From: an uncultured Opitutaceae bacterium
Lineage (GTDB): Bacteria > Verrucomicrobiota > Verrucomicrobiia > Opitutales > Opitutaceae
Assembly: GCA_903916755.1 (NCBI GenBank)
Contig: CAIWXW010000017.1
Span: 1 to 38,314, forward strand
Reading direction: 5' to 3'
Length of the DNA: 38,314 bases
In this document: positions 31,867 to 38,314 of the stretch, piece after piece
Layout: every line of letters begins with the position of its first letter
Numbering within the stretch: the first letter of the stretch is position 1
The notes under the pieces: model-generated
Database searches by the model: none
What the model saw: the letters and a program-made list of their open reading frames with translations, nothing else
Told to the model about the DNA's origin: nothing
Program-made: the position numbers and the translations under genes

Positions 31867-34092
31867 ATGCCGAAGCGTCTTTCCTACTTTCCCCGTTGGC
31901 TGGAGTTCATCGCCGCCGCGCTGGGCCGCGGTCTCTACCGCGTGCGGGCGCTGCACGCCGAGCGGGTGCCGGCGACCGGCGGGGCGATCCTGATCGCCAA
32001 TCACCTTTCCTATGCGGATGTGGTCGTCCTGCAGCTCGCCTGCCCGCGTCCGCTGCGATACGTCGGCTATGAGGAGGAGGACAGCCCCCGCTTCTTCAAG
32101 GTGATCTTCCGGCTGGCGGGCGTAATCCCGATTTCCTCGCGGCACCCGACCGAGGGCATGCGCCGGGCGATCCGGGCGGCGGCGGGGGGCGAGATCGTCT
32201 GCCTGTTTCCCGAAGGCCACATTGCCCGGACCTGCCAGCTGACGGAAATCAAGGAGGGCTTCGCCCTGGTCGCCCGCCGGGCGGGGGTGCCGGTGATTCC
32301 CGCGGCGATCGACGGGCTCTGGGGTTCGATCTTCTCCTTTTCCGGCAACACCTACCTCTGGAAATCGCCCCGGCTGCTGCCCACGGAGGTCACCGTGGCC
32401 TTCGGTCGTCCGTTGCCCGCGCGCGAGGCGGACGCGCCGGCGGCGCGCCGGGCGATCCTCGACCTGAGCGCGGAGGCTTTCACCGTCCGTCCCGGCCTGC
32501 AGCGGCATCTGGGCCGGGAAGTCGTCCGCGCCCTGGCCAAGCGGCCGGGCCGGATCGCGGTCGTCGACCGGACGGCCGAGCGCCGCGAGCTTTCCGCGGC
32601 CAAGCTGCTCGCGGCCAGCGCAGTCCTGGCGCGGCGGCTGCGTACGCTGGCGCCGGAGGGGCGGGTGGGGATCGTGCTGCCGCCGGGGGCGGGGGCGGTC
32701 ATCGCCAACCTGGCCGTCCTCTGCGCGGGCACGGTGCCGGTGAACCTCAATTTCACGGCGGGTCCGGCGGCGCAGGCGGCGAGCCTCCGGCTCGCGGGGA
32801 TCCGGACGGTCATCAGTGCCGAGGCGATGCGGGGGCGGCTGCCGGCCTTTCCCTGGCCCGAGAACACCCTCGACCTGAAGACCGAACTCACCGCCCCGGG
32901 CAGCCGCCCCCGGCTGCTGGGCTGGCTCCTGGCGGCGTGGGTCCTGCCCAACCCTTGGGTGGCCGGCGCCCTCGGCCTGCCGCGGGTGGGCGGCGACCGG
33001 GAGGCGGCCATCCTCTTCACGAGCGGCAGCTCCGGCGAGCCGCGGGCCGTCGTGCTGAGCCACCGCAACCTGCTGGCGAACTGCGCCCAATTCGGGATGC
33101 TATCAGTGTGTTCGCCCGGCACGGTGCTGCTGGGCTGCCTGCCGGTCTTCCACAGCTTCGGCTTCACCGTCACCCTGTGGTTTCCGCTCCTCGGAGGGCG
33201 GAAACTGGTCACCAGCCCGAGCCCGCTCGAGACCCGCAAGCTGATCGACGCGATCCGCGAGGAACGGGTCTCGGTCCTGGTCAGCGCCCCCACGTTCCTC
33301 CGCCCCTTCCTGCAGAAGGCGCGGCCGGACGAGCTGGCCTCGCTCCGCCAGGTCATCACGGGCGCGGAAAAACTGTCGGAAGCCCTCGCGGGCGAATTCC
33401 AGGCCGCCTTCGGCATCGATATCCTCGAGGGCTACGGCCTTACGGAGGCTTCGCCGGTCTGCAGCGTGAACCAGCCCAACCCGCCGGTGCCCACCGCCTC
33501 GGCGGAGCCCCAGCGGGCGCGGAAGCGGGGGACGGTCGGCCGGCTGCTCCCCGGCATGTCGGGCCGCGTCACCGATCCGGACACCGGCGCCGAACTGCCC
33601 GCCTCCACCACGGGGGTCATCGGCCTGAAGGGTCCCAACCTCTTTGCCGGCTACCTGGGAGCGGACGGCCGGATCGCGCCCGAGTTGGAGGACGGCTGGT
33701 TTGCGACCTGGGACCTGGGGCATTTCGACGCCGAGGGCTTTCTGCGCATTGACGGCCGGCGCTCGCGCTTTTCCAAGATGGGCGGGGAGATGGTCCCGCA
33801 TGGCACGATCGAGGAGCGGATCATCGAGCTCTTCGCGCTGAGTTCGGCCGAGGGCCCGCCTGTCTTTGTCGCCGGCGTGGCGGACGAGGGCAAAGGCGAG
33901 ATCCTCGTCCTGCTCACGGTCCCGGAGCTTTCCGTGGCGCAGGTGCGGGAGCGGCTCCACGGCGCGGGCCTGCCCAATCTCTGGATTCCCCGGATTGTCC
34001 GGCAGGTCGAAAGGATTCCGCTGCTCGGTTCGGGCAAGCTCGATCTCGCGGCCGGCCGCGCCCTGGCGCGGGCCGCGGCGGCCGAGCGCTGA
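31867..34092 (+). CDS. Aas-like fusion: 1-acyl lipid acyltransferase plus acyl-ACP/CoA synthetase
   Basis: ATG at 31867 gives 741 residues (a TTG at 31834 would add 11). Residues about 1-205 are a PlsC-type acyltransferase with the catalytic H46-x4-D51 in NHLSYAD and the substrate motif FPEG at 114-117. Residues about 210-740 are an AMP-forming ligase: FTSGSSGEPR at 384-393, GYGLTEASP at 522-530, WDLGHFDAEGFLRIDGRRSR, and the C-terminal catalytic Lys in LGSGKLDL (K724). In E. coli the same fusion (Aas) activates fatty acids on ACP and re-acylates lysophospholipids. The usual Lys of the ATP loop is Arg393 here. No LplT-type transporter is fused or adjacent. The start lacks a Shine-Dalgarno. 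Confidence 0.93.
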   Translation: MPKRLSYFPRWLEFIAAALGRGLYRVRALHAERVPATGGAILIANHLSYADVVVLQLACPRPLRYVGYEEEDSPRFFKVIFRLAGVIPISSRHPTEGMRRAIRAAAGGEIVCLFPEGHIARTCQLTEIKEGFALVARRAGVPVIPAAIDGLWGSIFSFSGNTYLWKSPRLLPTEVTVAFGRPLPAREADAPAARRAILDLSAEAFTVRPGLQRHLGREVVRALAKRPGRIAVVDRTAERRELSAAKLLAASAVLARRLRTLAPEGRVGIVLPPGAGAVIANLAVLCAGTVPVNLNFTAGPAAQAASLRLAGIRTVISAEAMRGRLPAFPWPENTLDLKTELTAPGSRPRLLGWLLAAWVLPNPWVAGALGLPRVGGDREAAILFTSGSSGEPRAVVLSHRNLLANCAQFGMLSVCSPGTVLLGCLPVFHSFGFTVTLWFPLLGGRKLVTSPSPLETRKLIDAIREERVSVLVSAPTFLRPFLQKARPDELASLRQVITGAEKLSEALAGEFQAAFGIDILEGYGLTEASPVCSVNQPNPPVPTASAEPQRARKRGTVGRLLPGMSGRVTDPDTGAELPASTTGVIGLKGPNLFAGYLGADGRIAPELEDGWFATWDLGHFDAEGFLRIDGRRSRFSKMGGEMVPHGTIEERIIELFALSSAEGPPVFVAGVADEGKGEILVLLTVPELSVAQVRERLHGAGLPNLWIPRIVRQVERIPLLGSGKLDLAAGRALARAAAAER

Positions 34093-35424
34093 TCAGATCC
34101 TGGCGGCGGCCCCATCGATCGGCAGCCCCGGGGTGGCCATGTTGGCGGCGGGGAGCTCGAGCGTGAACGCGGCGCCCTGGCCCCGGCCCGCGCTCGCCAC
34201 CGTGAGGGAGCCGTGCAGTTCCTTCGCGGCCAATGCGCTGGAATGCAGGCCGAAGCCGTGGCCATGCGTCCGGGTGGTGAAGCCATGGCCGAAGATGCGG
34301 GTGAGGTTCTCCGGCGGGATGCCGACCCCGTTGTCCTGGATGACAAAGCGGACGCTGTCGTGCGGGCCGGGCTCGACCTTCACCGTCAGGACCTTGTTGT
34401 TCGACCGGCCCTCGTCCAGCGCGTACTTGGCGTTGCGGATCAGGTTGATCAGGATCTGGAGCACCTTGCCGCGCTCCGCCATCACCGAGGGCACCGGCTG
34501 GAAGTCGCGGATCACGCTGACGTCGTGGCGGATGAGGGCGGAGGCGTTCATCCGCAGCGAGTCCTCGACCAGCATGAGGGGCGACAGGGGCTCGAGCACC
34601 CCGACCATCGTCGCATAGGTCTGCTGCATGGTCACGATCTCCTTGATGTGATCGATGTTCGTCTGGAGCGATTCGATTTCGAGGAGCAGGCGCCTGCGCT
34701 CGTCGCCGGCGTGCTGCGACAGGGAGCGGAGGAACTCCGGCACCAGGCGGCCCCTCGGATCGGCGGTCAGGAACGTGCCGAGATCGTCCTTATGCGCATC
34801 GAGGAGGTCGCACACCTTGGCCAGGCTTTCGGTCTTGGACTGGCGGACGCCCGAGCCGATGACCGTGGCGGAGACGTTCAGGCTGTTGAGCACGTTGCCG
34901 ACATTGTGCAGGACGCCCGTCGCCACCTCGGCCATGCCGGCGAGGCGCGAGGCGTCGATGACCCCCTTGTGCGCCTTCTCCAGGGCCTCCTCCATTTCCC
35001 GCGCGGCGGTGATGTCCTGGCTGATGCCGAAGGTGCCGAGGATGTCGCCCTTCTCGCTGCGCAGCGGCAGCCGGCTCGACCGGGCCCAGGTGCTGCGACC
35101 ATCCAGCCAGGTGACCTTCTCGACCTTGTCCACGACGGGCACGCCGGTCGCGATGATGAGCTTCTCGTCCTCGCGGATCTGACGGGCATAATCGGAGGAA
35201 AACAGGTCGGCGTCGGTCTTGCCGATCAGGTCCTCGGGATCGGAGCAGCCGTGGCGGGCGGCCTTCGACTTGCTGACAGCGAGGAACCGGGAGCCGCGGT
35301 CCTTGAAATAGACCATGTCGGGCACGTTCTCGAGGAAGGCGTTCATCAGCGCGTGCTCGAGGAGCAGGCGCTCGTCGCTGCGGGCGAACCAGGCGACGGT
35401 GGTCGTGATGTCGGTCTGGTCCAT
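34093..35424 (-). CDS. Soluble PAS-domain sensor histidine kinase
   Basis: The 443 residues have no membrane segment. A PAS domain spans about 22-140 (ALMNAFLENVPDMVYFKDRG ... GTFGISQDITAAREMEEAL). The dimerisation helix carries the probable phospho-acceptor H173 in GVLHNVGNVLNSL. The ATPase domain has the N-box N331 (NLIRNAKYAL), D364 in IQDNGVGIP and a G2 box GHGFGLH at 388-394. It probably senses a cytoplasmic signal, for example redox or a small ligand, and phosphorylates a receiver, plausibly those of the hybrid kinase encoded 3 bases upstream. Its stop abuts that of the Aas-like gene as TGATCA. It has no receiver domain of its own. Confidence 0.95.
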   Translation of the reverse strand: MDQTDITTTVAWFARSDERLLLEHALMNAFLENVPDMVYFKDRGSRFLAVSKSKAARHGCSDPEDLIGKTDADLFSSDYARQIREDEKLIIATGVPVVDKVEKVTWLDGRSTWARSSRLPLRSEKGDILGTFGISQDITAAREMEEALEKAHKGVIDASRLAGMAEVATGVLHNVGNVLNSLNVSATVIGSGVRQSKTESLAKVCDLLDAHKDDLGTFLTADPRGRLVPEFLRSLSQHAGDERRRLLLEIESLQTNIDHIKEIVTMQQTYATMVGVLEPLSPLMLVEDSLRMNASALIRHDVSVIRDFQPVPSVMAERGKVLQILINLIRNAKYALDEGRSNNKVLTVKVEPGPHDSVRFVIQDNGVGIPPENLTRIFGHGFTTRTHGHGFGLHSSALAAKELHGSLTVASAGRGQGAAFTLELPAANMATPGLPIDGAAARI

Positions 35425-35427
35425 GGC

Positions 35428-37695
35428 TCAGACGGCCTCGGCGCACTCCAGGGCGGCGGCGCTGGCCGCGAGCCGGACGTAGCGCGCGACCAGCTCGCGG
35501 AGGGTCGAAGGCTTCACCGGCTTGGCCAAATAGTCGTCCATGCCCGAGTTGAGGCAGGCCTCGCGGTCGCCGGACATGGCGTTCGCGGTCATGGCCACGA
35601 TGCTCAGCCGCTCGGTGAAGCCCGGCTGCCGTTCGGCCTCGGCCTGGCGGATCCGCCGCGTCGCCTCGAGGCCGTCCAGTTCCGGCATTTGGGCGTCCAT
35701 CAGGACCAGGGCGTAGCGGCGCCGGCGCAGGGCCTCGATGGCCTCGCGGCCGTTGGCCACGACGTCGCAGTGGTAGCCCAGGCCGCGCAGCTGCAGCAGG
35801 GTGACCTTCTGGTTCACCGGATTGTCCTCGGCGACGAGGATATAGGCGTCGCCCGGCCCGGCCGCCTGCGGCCGGAAATTGGCGGTGACCACCGTGGCCG
35901 TCGGGGCGGCTTCGCTCGCGGCGGCGAGGACCCGGCCGAGCGCCGTCCGGAGCTTGTCGGGATGGAGGGGCTTGAGTTCGCAGGCGGCCAGGCCGCTGGA
36001 TTTCATCTGCGCGGCGGTCAGCCGCTCGCCCCGGGACGTCAGCAGCATGAGCGGGAGCGACCGCAGGCGCGCGTCGGCGCGAATGTCGGCGGCGAGGTCG
36101 AGGCCGTCGCGGTCCGGCATGTGGTGGTCGAGGATCACGAGCTCATAGGGCGAGCCCGCGAGGGCCGCCCGGCGCAGCTCGGCCAGGGCCTCGTCGGCGG
36201 ACTCGGCCAGCGCGTGGGGCATCTTCCAGCCGGCGAGGAGGTGGGTCAGCAGCTTGCGATTGGCGGCGTTGTCGTCGACCGCCAGGGCGCGCCGGCCCTC
36301 GAGGGGGCAGGGCTCGAGGCGCAGCACCGGCCCGTCGAGCAGCGCGCGATCCAGGTCCACGGTGAACCAGAAGGAGGAGCCATGGCCGGGCTCACTCACG
36401 ACCCCGATGTGGCCGTTCATCAGCTCGGTGAGACGCTTGCAGATGGCGAGGCCCAGCCCGGTGCCGCCATACTTGCGGGTAGTGGAGGAGTCGGCCTGCA
36501 CGAAGGGCTGGAAGAGGGTGGACTGCACGGCCGGCGGGATGCCGATCCCGGTGTCGGAGATCGCGATGCGGAGGGCGACCCCCTCCTCGGTTTCCCGGTC
36601 CAGGGTCACGGTCATGACCACCTCGCCCTGCTGGGTGAACTTGAGGGCGTTGCCGAGCAGGTTGAGGACGATCTGGCGCAGCCGGGTGGGGTCGCCCCGC
36701 ACGAGGCGCGGCACCGCCGGATCGATCTGCATCACCAGCTCCAGCCGCTTGCGGGCGGCCAGGTCGGCGTGCAGGTCGAGGGCCAGCTCCAGGTGCTCGG
36801 TCAGGTCGAAGTCGATCACCTCGAGGGCGAGACGTCCGGCCTCGATCTTGGAGAAGTCGAGGATGTCGTTGATGATCCGGAGGAGGGTCTCGCTGCTCTG
36901 GCAGAGGGTTTCGACCAGGTCCCGCTGCTCGGCGGTCAAGGTCGAGCCCAGCAGCAGGTTGGCCATGCCGATCACGCCGTTCATGGGGGTGCGGACCTCG
37001 TGGCTCATGTTCGCCAGGAACGCGCTCTTGGCCCGGTCGGCGGATTCGGCGGCCTCTTTGGCGCGCTGCAGGTCGGCCTCGATCTGCACCCGGCGGGTGA
37101 TCTCCTGCTGCAGGGTGGCGTTGATGGCCTCGAGGTCGGCGGTGCGCACGCGCACCCGGCGCTCCATTTCCTCGGCGTGGGCGTGGGCCTGGCGGAGCAG
37201 GTTCCACTTCTCGGTGAGCGCGTTCGCCAGCTGCAGCACCTCGATCGTGTCGAAAGGCTTCTTGAGGATGACCAGGCGGTCGGAGCCGCCGATCTTGGCC
37301 AGCATCTCCTCCCAGGAATAGTCCGAATAGGCGGTGCAGATCACGATCTGCAGGTCGGGGGCCACCTTCCAGAGCTCCAGCGTCGTCTCGATGCCGTCCC
37401 AGCCGGGCGGCATCCGCACGTCGACGAAGGCCATGGCGTAGGGTTGCTTCGCGGCCTGGGCCTTTTCGACCAGCGCCAGGCCGTCCCGCCCCTGGTAGGC
37501 GGAATCAACGGCGAAATTGGCGAGGCTGGCGGCGGACACGGGCTCCGCGGTCTGCCCCAGCAGGGCGTTTTCGAGGGCCCGGAGCGACACCGAGGCGTCG
37601 CTGATCTGCGGGCACAGGATCTTGCGGACATCCGCATGGATGGCGTGATTGTCGTCAATCACGAGGATGCGGTTGTTGCGTTCAGCTGCCTGCAT
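35428..37695 (-). CDS. Hybrid signalling protein: REC - histidine kinase - REC - REC
   Basis: The 755-residue cytoplasmic protein starts with a receiver (D14/D15, phospho-acceptor D92 in [12 protein letters not shown]145/K146) carrying an insertion of about 40 residues (about 28-68). A coiled-coil linker (about 165-220) leads to the HisKA domain with H232 in [15 protein letters not shown]. The ATPase domain has N349, D381 in SDTGIGIP and GTGLGL at 411-416. Two C-terminal receivers follow, with D523 (ILDHHMP) and K575, and D667 (LMDAQMP) and K725. There is no DNA-binding output and no membrane sensor. Input probably comes by phosphorylation of the first receiver, and output may pass to an unlinked phosphotransfer protein. 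It is the first gene of an operon with the PAS kinase. Confidence 0.96.
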   Translation of the reverse strand: MQAAERNNRILVIDDNHAIHADVRKILCPQISDASVSLRALENALLGQTAEPVSAASLANFAVDSAYQGRDGLALVEKAQAAKQPYAMAFVDVRMPPGWDGIETTLELWKVAPDLQIVICTAYSDYSWEEMLAKIGGSDRLVILKKPFDTIEVLQLANALTEKWNLLRQAHAHAEEMERRVRVRTADLEAINATLQQEITRRVQIEADLQRAKEAAESADRAKSAFLANMSHEVRTPMNGVIGMANLLLGSTLTAEQRDLVETLCQSSETLLRIINDILDFSKIEAGRLALEVIDFDLTEHLELALDLHADLAARKRLELVMQIDPAVPRLVRGDPTRLRQIVLNLLGNALKFTQQGEVVMTVTLDRETEEGVALRIAISDTGIGIPPAVQSTLFQPFVQADSSTTRKYGGTGLGLAICKRLTELMNGHIGVVSEPGHGSSFWFTVDLDRALLDGPVLRLEPCPLEGRRALAVDDNAANRKLLTHLLAGWKMPHALAESADEALAELRRAALAGSPYELVILDHHMPDRDGLDLAADIRADARLRSLPLMLLTSRGERLTAAQMKSSGLAACELKPLHPDKLRTALGRVLAAASEAAPTATVVTANFRPQAAGPGDAYILVAEDNPVNQKVTLLQLRGLGYHCDVVANGREAIEALRRRRYALVLMDAQMPELDGLEATRRIRQAEAERQPGFTERLSIVAMTANAMSGDREACLNSGMDDYLAKPVKPSTLRELVARYVRLAASAAALECAEAV

Positions 37696-37749
37696 GGTTG
37701 GACCTGGAAATCGGACGTTGGATCATGAATTTCGCCTCGGGCGGTTCGA

Positions 37750-37768
37750 TTCCTTGGGACACAAGGAA
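37750..37768. promoter_or_regulatory. Inverted repeat upstream of the hybrid kinase
   Basis: TTCCTTG-GGACA-CAAGGAA is a perfect 7-5-7 inverted repeat 55 bases before the hybrid-kinase start. It could be an operator or a hairpin in the mRNA leader. Confidence 0.4.
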
Positions 37769-37874
37769 ACAGTCTCGCCGGAGTAGGAATTCCGGTCGGC
37801 CGTTCTGATCGCACCCCCCGTATCGGCACGAACCGACCCGCGCCTTAGGCCGATCTGGGGGTTTCTCCCTATCC

Positions 37875-37909
37875 AAAAAAAGGCCCGGATCGGAGATCCG
37901 GGCCTTTTT
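37875..37909 (-). terminator. Rho-independent terminator of the sugar-kinase gene (bidirectional in form)
   Basis: GGCCCGGATC (37882-37891) and GATCCGGGCC (37895-37904) form a perfect 10-bp stem with a three-base loop. A7 and T5 flank it, so both strands carry a T-run. It lies 32 bases beyond the minus-strand kinase stop and should insulate the hybrid-kinase operon downstream. Confidence 0.93.
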
Positions 37910-37941
37910 GACCCAGGGCGGTCGCCCGGGAGGGAAGGGGC

Positions 37942-38314
37942 TCAGCGCACCACGCGGGCGCCGCCGCCGCCGATGGTCTTTTCGACTTCCTTGCGGGTGG
38001 CCATCGAGGTGTCGCCCGGGGTCGTCGAGGCGAGGGCGCCGTGGGCCGCGCCATAGTCGACGGCCTTCTGGGCGTCGTTGAACTCGAGGAAGCCAAACTG
38101 GAGGCCCGAGGCGAACGAGTCGCCGCCGCCCACGCGGTCGAGGATCTCGAGGCGGGGGTATTTCCTGCTCTCGAAGAACTTGCCCTCGTGCCACAGGATG
38201 GCGCTCCAGTCGTTCACTGTGGCCGTATAGACATGGCGGAGCGTGGTCGCGGCGACCTTGAAGTTCTTGAATTCCTTCACCGCCGTTTCGATCATGGCCT
38301 TGAAGGCGTCGGTC
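37942..38314 (-). CDS. PfkB-family carbohydrate kinase, C-terminal part (partial; probably 2-keto-3-deoxygluconate kinase-like)
   Basis: The reading frame continues past the window edge. About 123 residues are visible (TDAFKAMIETAV... to the stop at 37942). ILDRVGGGDSFASGLQFGFL is the PfkB signature-2 region, with the catalytic Asp expected in GGGD. Before it lies the beta-rich TATVNDWSAILWHEGKFF. The end, GGGGARVVR, is short. Such ribokinase-fold enzymes phosphorylate sugars or sugar acids with ATP. The sequence style resembles KdgK-type kinases of sugar-acid breakdown, but the substrate lobe is outside the window, so the assignment below family level is weak. A strong terminator follows. 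Confidence 0.85.
   Translation of the reverse strand, partial: TDAFKAMIETAVKEFKNFKVAATTLRHVYTATVNDWSAILWHEGKFFESRKYPRLEILDRVGGGDSFASGLQFGFLEFNDAQKAVDYGAAHGALASTTPGDTSMATRKEVEKTIGGGGARVVR

Larger units (their letters stand above)
37696..37941. other. 246-bp intergenic region upstream of the hybrid kinase
   Basis: The region should hold the promoter of the hybrid-kinase operon (minus strand) and the 3' end of the sugar-kinase gene. Visible are the inverted repeat at 37750-37768, an EcoRI-like palindrome GGAATTCC near 37786-37793, and the strong terminator at 37875-37909. I found no convincing -35/-10 pair. Confidence 0.6.

Noticed and set aside
34213-37728. 1171-codon plus-strand open frame opposite the two kinase genes
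   Set aside because: The opposite strand encodes two complete kinases with all catalytic motifs. This frame is compositional.
1-38314. tRNA genes, CRISPR arrays, insertion sequences or phage genes
   Set aside because: No cloverleaf-like, spacer-repeat, transposase or phage structural sequences were seen on either strand.

Overview
This looks like a chromosomal segment of a high-GC, Gram-negative bacterium. It is probably a member of the Verrucomicrobiota close to the Opitutaceae. That placement is inferred from the very high GC, the style of the RND efflux and AsmA-like proteins, the tandem Hsp20 genes, and many start codons preceded by C/T-rich tracts instead of Shine-Dalgarno sequences. 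I see no insertion sequences, phage genes, CRISPR arrays, tRNAs or rRNAs. The coding density is very high: the longest gaps are about 270 and 250 bases, and several genes overlap.

Region by region. (1) 1-2184: the tail of an ECF-type sigma factor, a small membrane protein that may be its anti-sigma factor, and a secreted beta-solenoid/RDD membrane protein, all packed like one operon. (2) 2241-5502: purE, converging on the overlapping operon patB-like -> xdhC -> mocA, which links molybdenum-cofactor maturation to a PLP-dependent C-S lyase. (3) 5503-7175: a leader region, two tandem small heat-shock proteins ending in a strong terminator, and a DCC-family (DUF393) protein. (4) 7176-9849: a TerC-family membrane protein and an MscS-family channel whose possible starts share one CATG, then a conserved exported protein of unknown role. 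(5) 9894-16472: a TMTC-like GT-C/TPR membrane protein overlapping ychF on the minus strand, then a clear sigma70-type promoter driving rpsP-trmD-rplS (without rimM), followed by transketolase. (6) 16485-28640: two complete tripartite RND efflux systems, divergently arranged around one MarR-family regulator. (7) 28725-34092: a giant AsmA-like envelope protein, then an Aas-like acyltransferase/acyl-ACP synthetase fusion. (8) 34093-37695: a two-gene signalling operon, a REC-HK-REC-REC hybrid kinase followed 3 bases later by a soluble PAS histidine kinase. (9) 37942-end: the C-terminal part of a PfkB-family sugar kinase with a strong terminator.

The most interesting unit is the efflux island. A perfect 18-bp palindrome lies between marR and the first pump operon and overlaps the -10 of a near-consensus divergent promoter (TTGACA, 18-bp spacer, GATAAT). 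The -35 of that promoter covers the marR start codon. This suggests that one MarR protein controls itself, the minus-strand pump and, by co-transcription, the plus-strand pump. Other points to check are the patB-like/xdhC/mocA operon, which may supply sulfur to the molybdenum cofactor, the sigma/membrane/solenoid module, and the pyrimidine-rich sequences before many start codons. Most of the window is ordinary housekeeping and envelope biology. I found nothing that is clearly a wholly new system.
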